NCBI GenBank assembly: GCA_030435675.1
Contig: CM059624.1
Span: 13,354,769-13,418,768 of the forward strand
Direction of reading: 5' to 3'
Origin: Steinernema hermaphroditum
Lineage: Eukaryota > Nematoda > Chromadorea > Rhabditida > Steinernematidae
Length of the DNA: 64,000 nt
Shown here piece by piece: positions 36,441 to 46,483 of the stretch (positions are counted from its first letter, which is position 1; each line of letters opens with the position of its first letter). The notes under the pieces are model-generated. The model ran no database searches. It saw nothing but the letters and a program-made list of their open reading frames with translations, and had not been told where the DNA came from. The position numbers and the translations under genes were made by a program.

Positions 36441-38649
36441 TTCGGAAGTGTACAGTAACTGTATACAGACTGTCTTTGATTCTCTGCCGTTGTCAGATCA
36501 CACCTGTGGAACGGGACTGTTGGGAGTGGCAGATAGCGTGCTGTACAATGCAGTCGTCGGTTTAATTACCCAAGTTTGAGGTAAACATTAGATCCGCTCT
36601 TTCAAATGGAAGTGGCGATGTAAATTTTGGAATTGCGTCTCTTCGGAGATGCTTATAAATCATAGTCATGTCTCTTGAACACGTTATTCTGGTTAGTCCT
36701 AGTCTACCCACATACAGAGGTTGAGTGTTTGGACTCTGAACAGAGCTCTATCAGCGCATCCTAGTCTACTCACATGCAGAGAGTGAGTTCCTGGACTCTG
36801 AACACAGCTCTATCAGCTTCCGAGCATCCATTCAGCGCTTTTCGAATGTCTAGAGCGGTAATCTGCCTTCGGAAGTGTCTACAGTAACTGTATACAGACT
36901 GTCTTTGATTCTCTGCCGTTGTCAGATCACACCTGTGGAACGGGACTGTTGGGAGTGGCAGATAGCGTGCTGTACAATGCAGTCGTCGGTTTAATTACCC
37001 AAGTTTGAGGTAAACATTAGATCCGCTCTTTCAAACGGAAGTGGCGATGTAAATTTTGGAATTGCGTCTCTTCGGAGATGCTTATAAATCATAGTCATGT
37101 CTCTTGAACACGTTATTCTGGTTAGTCCTAATCTATCCACATACAGAGGTTGAGTGTTTGTAATGTGAACAGAGCTCTATCAGCGCATCCTAGTCTACTC
37201 ACATGCAGAGAGTGAGTTCCTGGACTCTGAACACAGCTCTATCAGCTTCCGAGCATCCATTCAGCGCTTTTCGAATGTCTAGAGCGGTAATCTGCCTTCA
37301 GAAGTGTCTACAGTAACTGTATACAGACTGTCTTTAATTCTCTGCCGTTGTCAGGTCACACCTGTGGAACGGGACTGTTGGGAGTGGCAGATAGCGTGCT
37401 GTACAATGCAGTCGTCGGTTTAATTACCCAAGTTTGAGGTAAACATTAGATCCGCTCTTTCAAATGGAAGTGGCGATGTAAATTTTGGAATTGCGTCTCT
37501 TCGGAGATGCTTATAAATCATAGTCATGTCTCTTGAACACGTTATTCTGGTTAGTCCTAGTCTACCCACATACAGAGGTTGAGTGTTTGGAGTCTGAACA
37601 CAGCTCTATCAGCTTCCGAGCATCCATTCAGCGCTTTTCGAATGTCTAGAGCGGTAATCTGCCTTCAGAAGTGTCTACAGTAACTGTATACAGACTGTCT
37701 TTGATTCTCTGCCGTTGTCAGATCACACCTGTGGAACGGGACTGTTGGGAGTGGCAGATAGCGTGCTGTACAATGCAGTCGTCGGTTTAATTACCCAAGT
37801 TTGAGGTAAACATTAGATCCGCTCTTTCAAATGGAAGTGGCGATGTAAATTTTGGAATTGCGTCTCTTCGGAGATGCTTATAAATCATAGTCATGTCTCT
37901 TGAACCCGTTATTCTGGTTAGTCCTAGTCTACCCACATACAGAGGTTGAGTGTTTGGACTCTGAACAGAGCTCTATCAGCGCATCCTAGTCTACTCACAT
38001 GCAGAGAGTGAGTTCCTGGACTCTGAACACAGCTCTATCAGCTTCCGAGCATCCATTCAGCGCTTTTCGAATGTCTAGAGCGGTAATCTGCCTTCAGAAG
38101 TGTCTACAGTAACTGTATACAGACTGTCTTTGATTCTCTGCCGTTGTCAGATCACACCTGTGGAACGGGACTGTTGGGAGTGGCAGATAGCGTGCTGTGC
38201 AATGCAGTCGTCGGTTTAATTACCCAAGTTTGAGGTAAACATTACATCCGCTCTTTCAAATGGAAGTGGCGATGTAAATTTTGGAATTGCGTCTCTTGGG
38301 AGATGCTTATAAATCATAGTCATGTCTCTTGAACACGTTATTCTGGTTAGTCCTAGTCTATGCACATACAGAGAGTGAGTTCCTGGACTTTGAACACAGC
38401 TCTATCAGCTTCCGAGCATCCATTCAGCGCTTTTCGAATGTCTAGAGCGGTAATGTGCCTTCGGAAGTGTTTACAGTAACTGTCTACAGACTGTCTTTGG
38501 TTCTCTGTCGTTGTCAGATCACACCTGTGGAACGGGACTGTTATACACTCAAGTAACACTATTACACATTGCACAAAGCTTCACGTAAATCGGCGGCGGT
38601 GCCTTTAAATATTGGCTTGTCCGTACCTCGCTTAAAATGCTTTTTTTAG

Positions 38650-41132
38650 GTAGTCGTTGTTTCGCTGATCACAGGAGATTTCGTATCGATCGAGAACGAG
38701 ACCTTAACCGAACAGATGCAGATCGTTTCAGTCGAGTTTACATCTGAGGGAGAGGTGCTGTTCTGGTCGAACGATGAAGTGTTCTTCTACTCAAAAGACG
38801 GCAAATTCTTGCAGAGCATAACGGATTTTAAGGGCGGTGGAAAGGTATATTCATATTCTTATTCAGCGGTGAATTCCGTCCAGAAACTGCTGCAAGTCTT
38901 CACTACTTCAAATCGAAACGCGATGCGATTTGTTACGTGGAGCGGAGAAAACGATGACTGGATGATTACTGTAACGGGGAACGAAGCCTCCGGAGATCTT
39001 AAACCACTCGTTTGCTGTGGATCGGTAATCTTCATCAATTCGGAACTATCGTTTGGATACTGTAGTATCGGAGCTGGAGAAATAGGTACTATGAACCTAT
39101 CGTAGAATGTAATTTGGTTGTATGTATAGAAAACGCGGATGGAACCACGGAAAAACGCTATTCCATCTGTCGTTTAGAGGTGGAGAACTCTCAAATCTAC
39201 GTCAGAGATACCATAATCGATGAGATCGAAGAGGTCGTCAACTGCATGCACGTGTTCAACACCTCCAAAAAGAGTCCCGAAACCCATCACTGGCTGGTTG
39301 GGGTTACAGTGTCCGTCTTCGTCCTCTATAACCGGGAGGTGGGCAGAGTGGTGCGCCTACATTTGCCGGTAGGTGTCCGGAATACACCCATAAGGCCGAT
39401 GCACACGAGCGCCACAATGGCCCTGGCAAGAAATGAATCTCTGTTCGTCGTCGGACTCAGGAAGTCACTTTACATTTGGCAGATGGATTCGCAGCAGTTG
39501 CTGCAAACTGTCGACGCCCATTTCGGCAGGATTTTGAACCTTTTCGCTTTGAGCGCTGCTGGACAACCGATTCTGATCACTTCCTCCATCGATCACTGCA
39601 TAAAGGTACGAAAATTAAGATTTCTATGTTGTTACAATACAGAGAGGGATTCACAATATCCAATAAGTGATTTCTTTCCAGCTCGATTTTTAGATCTGGA
39701 ACCTTGAGAACATCTTTGAAAAGTCCTACTCCGTTCCGATGCTGGATCAGCCAATCGACAAGATTCTCATCCCCACCGATCGCCCCACCATCGCTGTCAT
39801 CCATACCCGAAAGTTCCTGGCCATCTGGAGCCTCAGAGACCACCGTCTTCTTGGAATCCTCGTGGCCAATGTCCACGGCGCAATAGTGACCCATTCGTTG
39901 CTGGCTTCTTCCGGTGACATTGTGGTGTGCGTCGAGTCGGACACTCTTCTTGTATGGCAGCTGCGAACTCAAAGCGTTTCACTTCGAATCAGCGCTCCTA
40001 ACGTTTTTCAGATAGTCTTCTTGGACGATGAAACCCGTATAGGTAAGGGACGGATCATTCGTTGGATAGACTCAGGCTTTCAGGCGTGCTCTTCCGACAA
40101 CTAGACACTCCAGAACAGAAAATTTGTCGATTCGTCGTCTATGAAACGTCCGACCTTTCGGTCTCCTTTTCCTACGAATTTCAGTGCCGAATGTTTCGAG
40201 AATGTGCCGTTCTAAAGGACACGACTACCGTAGTTTTCGTTATCCTTTTTAAGGGGCATGATAGCCTACTTATGGTCGACACGGTCGAGGGTGTTGTCAA
40301 ACACAGATTCCGACCAAGGCAGGCGAAGAACAAGTTGAAGGACGTCATCGTTCATCGACTCATAGCGCACCCTACGGCGCCACATCAGATCATCGTTATG
40401 GAAGGAGAATCGAGGGGATCAGTGTGGGATGTTTCCCAGAGAAGATTCGTCAAAAGCGTCCAAGGCTTCAGCGGGATATGCTCGAATGATGGAAAGTTGG
40501 GGCTGCATGCGCCGAGCAAAGGTGGATTACATGTAAGTCACTGCATTTACAGCCCGATTAGCAAAACTGGGACCCATCATCTTCATGGAAATTGCATTAA
40601 AGGCTGTCCACGTTTAGATAATCGACATGAAGGCATCGGGCGTTCTCCGAACCCTCATCGGAAACGTGACCGAAGGAGTCCACGACGTCCGGGCGTCCTT
40701 TACCCACGATGGCCGCTTCGTCCTCTACTACCACTACGGTCATCGAACACTTCGAGCTTTTCGAGTCACCGACGGAACGGCCGTAGGCACTCTCCGACCA
40801 CACGCACAGCTCACCTGCTGGACATGCGCGCCCGATGGGTCGTCCATAATCATAGGTTGTCAAGACGGCTCTCTTCTCAGCGCAATTCTCTGCACGGACG
40901 CGTCCACCGTGGCGGAAAAGGTGGCTCACTTGCCGAGTAGAAGATTCCTCGCTGAACATTTCGGAATTGAGGTAGGGCGAAATGGAGTTAAATGCATGAG
41001 AAGGAATGCTCTTAGACCACAGAAGAGCAAAGCGAGTCGTTCGATTTATCGAAAGTCGGCGGAGTCGCCAAAGCGGTTGCCAAGTTCAAGCAGTCAACGT
41101 CGAAGAAGTCCTATGTCTGCTGTGTTCAGTGA
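38650..41132 (+). CDS. NWD-type NACHT/WD-repeat protein, WD-repeat C-terminal part
   Basis: Six exons join in frame to 726 residues plus stop: 38650-39085, 39130-39605, 39694-40042, 40084-40532, 40618-40971 and 41016-41132. The introns are 41-88 bp. The first exon follows a poly-T AG acceptor and starts in phase 0, the same phase in which the NACHT part ends at 18334. WD-type strands are visible: SLYIWQMDSQQLL, IKVIWNLENIF across a splice, LLVWQLRTQS, SVWDVSQRRFVKSV and GSLLSAIL. The C-terminus (KVGGVAKAVAKFKQ...YVCCVQ) resembles the conserved end of the NWD family. WD repeats form a beta-propeller for protein contacts. If joined to the 5' part the protein has about 1,313 residues, several hundred fewer than vertebrate NWD1/NWD2 (roughly 1,550-1,750). 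The middle section is therefore missing. Confidence 0.85.
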
Positions 41133-42517
41133 AATTACATGGTTAACTCTCTTAATGACATCAATAAAAGCTCCACCCACGACAAAAGCTGGACCAAAAA
41201 CCATGCATTGACCTCGAACAGACTAAGAGTTCAATTCCAAGCCGAAAAGTGGCCTCAGATTGCGCACTCGAGTGGCGAATATCGCGAAGTAGATCTGTGC
41301 TTTTAGTGATAGTTCTCTTTCAATATCACACATGATAATTTAAGGAAGGTTCTCTTTGATACCTGTGGAAAACGGATAGAGCCTCGCTCTCTGACCGCCC
41401 TTAAATTCCACGCACTCGCAGTTCACTATGTCGCAGAGCTCGCCAAAAACAGCCAAATACGTACTCTGCTTCCTCAAAGTACGTAAGCGACTGTCGCCAC
41501 GCGGGATTCCCTTGTACACTCGACTTCCAACCACACACGGTGATACAATCACCACTACAGCGACTAATACACGCGAGCTAACACTGTAGCCTCGCAACAG
41601 CAACTGGCGCAAACTCGCAACTTTCAACGCCGGACAAAATCCAGGAATAGATCCGCGATGCGCGATCTTCCTATACAATCACTAACTGGAATCCGACGGA
41701 TCTCCAGGAATACAACAAAGCCGAGCTGGTACAACAATTTACCCAAGCTACGGCAACACAAATGCAGAATTTGGACCACACCATCCAAAGACAACAGGTC
41801 CGCGCGGGCACACACAACAACACTCAACCGATCACTGGGAGTCCGCTCCGGAACTCTGAAGAACACCGCTGCTCTCAAGCCGCACACCGATGAACTCTGC
41901 TGCTCTCGTTGTTTGCCGCCCACTGTCTTGTCTAGATGATGTTCCGGAACCTTCTGCGTGTCGTAGACGTCCTCATCCTTCCCATAGTCTCTTTATTCGG
42001 CGCGTAGACGTCTGGTTCAGAATTGGCGCGGGATTCAAATTCTGCTGAAATCCGGGAAACCCCGGACGCGCTGAAACGACGCGACCGCTTGTCGCGACAA
42101 TACCAGACTGCTTATTGTGCACTTAGGACCAAAGATGAGTTTCAATCGACTGATATGATATAAGGGCCAATCGATTTAGTTGGATGTCGATTGAATCGCC
42201 CAATAGATTCGATGGAACACTGCTTCCCATCTGGCTTCAGCGGATGAGAAGCAGTGACTTCCGTTTGCTGTGCCCACCCAAGAGTCCCATCCCATTCCTT
42301 TTTGCGCATTAAAGTCGTGACACATGACTCAAGATGTATATCTGTGTGCACTGATCTACATGTTCGACAACTGTGCTACTCAACGTCACAGAGAAAGCAA
42401 GAACGTTAATGCTCAAACAGCGTTTCGCATCGCAAACAACGATCGTTTGCATATCTTCGCATAATTCTATTGTCCCATATCGTGTTATCCGAACTCCTTT
42501 AATCTGGACTCCACAAA
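41133..42517. other. Intergenic, with a possible gag-like coiled-coil relic
   Basis: A plus-strand frame near 41680-41895 reads NPTDLQEYNKAELVQQFTQ and TQMQNLDHTIQRQQ, a helical, Gln-rich sequence of the kind seen in retroelement gag proteins. It has no start codon and stops upstream and downstream. The GC-rich 41940-42110 could be part of an LTR, but no repeat ends were found. The rest shows nothing recognisable. Confidence 0.3.
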
Positions 42518-43450
42518 ATGAACCAGCTTCTCTTCAACTTCTACGATGCCTTGTTTTCTGTTGTCGACCACCACACTCTCCGTGAGGCCGGAAAGCTCAC
42601 AAGCAACCTCGGAAAGGTCGCTCAAAAGTATTTCGAAAACTCGCACTATCGCTATGTAGACTTCAGGCAGAATGTTATAAGGAGAGTGGGCATGAAGAAG
42701 TTTTGCCAAAGTGGAGTGGAGGATGTTACTCACAGCTGCCAGGTACCAACGAAGTTTCAGTGGAGAGTTTATGTCTATGTGTTCGATGGCCGTGAAGAAG
42801 AACTCGACAAAGAGGTGTGCGAGAAAGTGCGGTCGATGCAGGGAAACGGCCCATGTGGCCTCGTTGTGCACTCTACAACGATCAGCAGAGCATGGATCGA
42901 ATGGGCGTGCTCATGGAAGATGCTTGTAGACTTAGTCGTTTATGGAAAGCTCGGCGCCTCTTCGGTTAAACTTTGTCAGCGGCTTGTTGAAAAATGCTCC
43001 TTGAGGAGAGTTCATTTCAGAGAATATTGTGGAGTAGGGGGAAGAAAGTTGATGAAAACCGTTATTGTTCAAGAACAGTTTCGGAACCTCTCCATGGACA
43101 ACTGTCTCCTTTTTGTTCTGCGGGAACTCCTCCAATGTTATGAAGAGAGCAGTGCAAAATTCACCGCAAGCGAAGGCACCCGCAAATTCATAACGTTGAA
43201 TGGCAACTTACTGCCCATTTCTGTACATCTCAAAAACAAATTAGAAGTCTGTTCTAAAGAAGAAACCGTACTTTTAAAAGACAATTTAGGCTCGCCCACA
43301 TCCTACGTTGGCAAGCCGTCAAGTATCTTCAAGTTTAATAATGGTAAATGTCATCATTATGTACTTTTTGAATGCAAAAACAAGCCTGACGGTGTCGCCG
43401 AACTAAGCTTTCTGGCGCGAACAGAACGCATTTGTGTCTTCTTGGCGTAA
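42518..43450 (+). CDS. F-box-like lineage-specific family protein (copy 3)
   Basis: An intronless gene of 310 codons starting MNQLLFNFYDALFSVVDHHT. The second proline-containing position of the usual LPxxF core is Leu here. The family blocks follow in order: ENSHYRYVDF near residue 40, RAWIEWACSWKMLVDL near residue 127, LCQRLVEKCSL, IVQEQFRNLS, LEVCSKEETVLL near 245, and YVLFECKNKPDGVAELSFLA at the end, finishing in ICVFLA. An AATAAA lies about 30 bases after the stop. It opens the 42.5-57.5 kb family cluster, just downstream of the NWD-type gene. The function is unknown. Confidence 0.65.
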   Translation: MNQLLFNFYDALFSVVDHHTLREAGKLTSNLGKVAQKYFENSHYRYVDFRQNVIRRVGMKKFCQSGVEDVTHSCQVPTKFQWRVYVYVFDGREEELDKEVCEKVRSMQGNGPCGLVVHSTTISRAWIEWACSWKMLVDLVVYGKLGASSVKLCQRLVEKCSLRRVHFREYCGVGGRKLMKTVIVQEQFRNLSMDNCLLFVLRELLQCYEESSAKFTASEGTRKFITLNGNLLPISVHLKNKLEVCSKEETVLLKDNLGSPTSYVGKPSSIFKFNNGKCHHYVLFECKNKPDGVAELSFLARTERICVFLA

Positions 43451-43864
43451 TCAATGTCATTTGCCGCAATGATTGATGGATAAATAAAAAATTAATTAAA
43501 GATGAACGCTCTTCGGAAACCTTGAAGTTGTTGAAGGTTTTGCTGAGGCTTGTCACTTGCACGTTCCATAGATCTATAGATGGCAACAATCACTTGGAAT
43601 TAAGTCTCTAAAACTGTCCACTTTTAGATTTCAATCGCTCTCGTTTTCACGGACTTGAATCCTTTGGGATTTCGGTTCACCTATCCACTTGTTGTCGAAA
43701 CACCTCCTGACACACTCACGCTATTTATTCAGCGCACCTGACGAAATTCGAATAGAATGCAGCGATTCTAGGGCGTTAAAGTCTTGCACGGAGCAAGACG
43801 TCATGTTCCCAGGAATAAATACGTCAAACCACAGAAAATCATTCAATATTACTATATTCTATCC

Positions 43865-44852
43865 GGTTGGCACATTGAACATGGGACACTTTTGTAATAG
43901 TTGTTTATGATTCATATTTTCCGCCATTTCACTCAAGGTGTTCACCATTCGTGCGAGCAACTACAGCCCACTTCTCGGGGAAAAGGCGGATGCCGCATTC
44001 GTAGAAAATGCCGGGTTAGGAGTCGAAAAATGTTTTGGCCCAATTTTCGACCTCTTTGTCTTGTTTTGAGTGATGCCCTCTGATGTCTCCATTTACGGAT
44101 GGGTACAGATCACAGTAAGATAGAGCTAAGATAGTGCTATATAAACAGCCAGCCAAGATTCTCTCACCTCAAAGTTGAGATGGGGCGTCAGCAGAGATGG
44201 AATGCCACACGCAACGGCTGGAGCATACATGGACAGAATAAGCATGAATATCGGTGGCTAAATTTGCTTCGCCAGTGTGCATAGAGTAGTTAAATAATTA
44301 ATCTACACTTTCGTTACCGGATACCGCAGCTTTCAATTCAAAAATTGAGAGAAAATCCAACGGCTGACTCCAACCGGCTGGGCCAACCGGTTGGAGCCAG
44401 CCGTTGGATTTTCTTCCGATTTTTGCATCCAAAGTTTCGAAATCTGAATTCGAAAGTGTAGATCAATTGGAATTAACAGAACATGGTGATCCGAAAAGGC
44501 CATCTTTTTGAGATTAGTTCATGTTCTGATATATGGCGAACACAGCGATAGGTGCATTCGGTATGTATGACCCAAGGATATACATGGGTGAAGGCGGTCG
44601 CCGTCCATCACACAATTAATACCATAGGAAGCCCGTATATCAAGTCGCATTTCGCCATCTCGAGGTGCCAAAAAAATTACTGTCAAGATAGAATAGGCCA
44701 CGAAGATCAAGAGGCATGTAATGAATAAGTTGCCAATCATAGTGTCGGATGGCAGTTCATCGCACTCCACAAAGCACCCATCGATTTTGCCGCAAGTGCA
44801 TATGTGGCGAAAACATGGAATGTTTAAGTGTCCCATTTTCAATGTGCCAACC
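43865..44852. mobile_element. Candidate 988-bp element with 27-bp terminal inverted repeats
   Basis: The ends are inverted copies differing at one base: GGTTGGCACATTGAACATGG... at 43865-43891 and its complement at 44826-44852 (with AAATGG). On the minus strand a frame at 44519-44866 starts within the right end and encodes a cysteine-containing segment and one hydrophobic span (LFITCLLIFVAYSILTVIFL), but matches nothing I know. No clear target-site duplication was found. It carries another foldback element inside (44301-44463). Confidence 0.5.
44301..44463. repeat. 163-bp foldback element (MITE-like)
   Basis: The outer ends ATCTACACTTTCG (44301-44313) and CGAAAGTGTAGAT (44451-44463) are perfect inverted repeats. 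The inner arms 44351-44377 and 44387-44413 pair over 27 bases with one mismatch around a 9-base loop containing GCTGGGCCA. A non-autonomous DNA transposon is the likeliest origin. It lies inside the 988-bp candidate element. Confidence 0.7.
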
Positions 44853-44926
44853 CAATATTTACGCATTTTTTATCGTAAATTGAAATAGAATTAGACAAGG
44901 AAGTGCGGATGCAACAAAGCATGAAA

Positions 44927-45850
44927 CTAAACGAACAGAAACATAAACTCTTTCGTCTTTTTGAAAAACTCCAGTTCATCGACTTCCTTCTCCTTTCCGC
45001 CGCATTCGAAAAAGACATACACGAGAGAATCTCCGTTGAGGAACTTGTATGGTCTCGACGATTCGCGGAGAAGGCTTCGATAGAATAAGAAATGGCCCTT
45101 CACAATGGATTCGCTTTCTTCGTTCGAGCAGAGTTCGAGTTTCCCTTCCAATAGCGTTGAGACGCTAATATCACACACCTCGGCTGATTCTAAGTCAATC
45201 CTTTTACCCTTCAGGCGCGCACTGTTCTCTGCGCAGAACTGGAACAGCTCCTCCAGAATGGCAGCATCGTAATCGGTCAGACGCAACGTGTTGAACTGAT
45301 CTTGGACGAGAACACTCTTGATCAACCCAAACTCATTTTCTCCACAACCCTCGTAGCACACTCCGAACTGCTTCAGCTTGCACGTATCCACAAGCTTCTG
45401 GCATAGTTCGATCGATGCTTCATCTAGCTCCTCGATAAGCCTTAATCCTGTTAAACGTTCCCATGAACATGCCCAGTCGATCCAATAATTGCTTACGGTA
45501 TCTGACAGCACAACTAAATCACACTCATGATGTCCCTGTACTTCACGTATACGTTTGCAAATGTCGCTTTCCACGGGACCTTCATTCGATTCATCGAGAG
45601 CTATGCTTACCATCTCCATAAACTTCTTATGTGGCGGTGTCGAACGTTCAAAGTCAGATCGACCGTAGTTGTAGATGTCTTCCTCTACGATAACATCGTT
45701 TTTAATGTTAATTCCGTGATCATAACGATTTTCGAACATCTCTTCCGCGAACGCTCCGTAACGTCCAGAAAGATCTCGCAATTTCCCGATGGTTCGAATG
45801 TGAAGCATCGAGAAGATAGCATCGTAAAAGTTCAGGGGCAGACGATTCAT
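44927..45850 (-). CDS. F-box-like lineage-specific family protein (copy 4)
   Basis: An intronless gene of 307 codons starting MNRLPLNFYDAIFSMLHIRT, a good example of the N-terminal LPxxFYDAxF pattern. The middle has NYWIDWACSWERLTGLRLIE, then ELDEASIELCQKLVDTCKLK, VLVQDQFNTLRLTDYDAAIL and EELFQFCAENSARLKGKRID. The C-terminus has KLELCSNEESESIVKGH, FYRSLLRESSRPYKFLNGDS and VYVFFECGGKEKEVDELEFF. Acidic residues dominate. It is very close in sequence to the gene at 56542-57465 and to the deletion copy at 54371-54935, so these arose by recent duplication. A TATA-like CCTTATATCC (complement GGATATAAGG) lies 39 bp upstream. The role is unknown. Confidence 0.7.
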   Translation of the reverse strand: MNRLPLNFYDAIFSMLHIRTIGKLRDLSGRYGAFAEEMFENRYDHGINIKNDVIVEEDIYNYGRSDFERSTPPHKKFMEMVSIALDESNEGPVESDICKRIREVQGHHECDLVVLSDTVSNYWIDWACSWERLTGLRLIEELDEASIELCQKLVDTCKLKQFGVCYEGCGENEFGLIKSVLVQDQFNTLRLTDYDAAILEELFQFCAENSARLKGKRIDLESAEVCDISVSTLLEGKLELCSNEESESIVKGHFLFYRSLLRESSRPYKFLNGDSLVYVFFECGGKEKEVDELEFFKKTKEFMFLFV

Positions 45851-45888
45851 GGTACAAGTTGAAAACGCGCGGAGGTATTGATTTTATG

Positions 45889-45898
45889 CCTTATATCC
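45889..45898 (-). promoter_or_regulatory. TATA-like element GGATATAAGG of copy 4
   Basis: The same GATATAAGG word, flanked upstream by GCATCGCATT-type sequence, lies 30-60 bases before the start codon in several family members: 57517-57526 on the minus strand, and 49744-49752, 51746-51754 and 54334-54341 (TTATAAGG) on the plus strand. Conservation between copies suggests a core promoter, though recent duplication alone would also preserve it. Confidence 0.45.
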
Positions 45899-46006
45899 AA
45901 CAGGATGCGATGCATCGACACTGGCCGGCAGGGCATTCAGCGTTCCGGAAAACTATTGACCCTCAAAAACTCGGCTGACCCGACTCTCTGCCGGTGGACG
46001 GTGCCC

Positions 46007-46098
46007 GGACACTTGCGCCCCAGACATTTGCGCCCCGGACATCTGCGCCCCGGACATTTGCGCCCCAGACATTTGCGCCCCAGACATTTGCGCCCCAA
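46007..46098. repeat. 15-bp minisatellite, six units
   Basis: Six tandem units of GACATTTGCGCCCCA with few variants. The unit length is a multiple of three, so both strands are open: plus reads repeated [10 protein letters not shown], minus reads repeated MSGAQ or NVWGA. It lies between two divergent family genes. No gene is assigned. Confidence 0.85.
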
Positions 46099-46483
46099 AC
46101 ACTGATAGCGTCTTCAGGAAAAACGTGATGGGGCCTTCCTGACGGTACCCACCGCGGTTTACACCCTTTTTTTCGGTTTGATGACAGCTCATACCGGGAC
46201 AGCTCATATAACATCGTACCCGGTGGACAGAGAGTTGACTGAATCGGCTCTCAGGCAGCTCATCCCTTAATCGGTTCCATCTCCGCTTAGGACCACTGCC
46301 AGGCTCTCCGCTCCGTTCGCTTTGCCCACCACCTCTTCTCACAAAATGTGTCAAAGGATTGATTTTATCGGAATGATCGCATTTTCACAGTTTTGATTAG
46401 CGTTGGATCATGTCGACCATTTCACTTATGCCATTTCGATTATACAGATCATCCTATCCTGTCCTCATATTGAGAGCGTCCAA

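Larger units (their letters stand above)
20526..38540 (+). repeat. Tandem satellite array, about 43 units of 365 or 427 bp
   Basis: About 43 head-to-tail units, nearly identical, run from about 20526 to 38540. Two main unit lengths alternate: short (about 365 bp) and long (about 427 bp). Long units contain an extra subrepeat of about 62 bp beginning GCGCATCCTAGTCTACTCAC, which is itself a diverged copy of the neighbouring block TAGTCTACCCACATACAGAG. A subset of units carries a two-base insertion (GTGTCTACAG instead of GTGTACAG). Every unit has the perfect dyad TACAGTAACTGTA and the block ATGGAAGTGGCGATG. The last unit (38260-38540) is more diverged and truncated, as expected for an array edge. 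The array sits between the two halves of the NWD-type gene. The 60-75-codon frames repeated in each unit are a result of sequence homogeneity. Confidence 0.95.

Noticed and set aside
20667..38214. Dozens of nearly identical 64-98-codon frames (MQRVSSWTLNT..., ...CCTMQSSV) as a peptide gene family
   Set aside because: They repeat only because each satellite unit has the same sequence. They lack splice context, and units with the two-base insertion break the frame without other change.
20526..38540. CRISPR-like array
   Set aside because: Units are 365-427 bp and homogeneous throughout, with no short repeat/variable spacer pattern, and the genome is eukaryotic.
45878..46354. Repetitive-protein gene with HLRPR or MSGAQ units
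   Set aside because: The frames are produced by a 15-bp minisatellite and extend only a little into unrelated flanks. No splice or start support.
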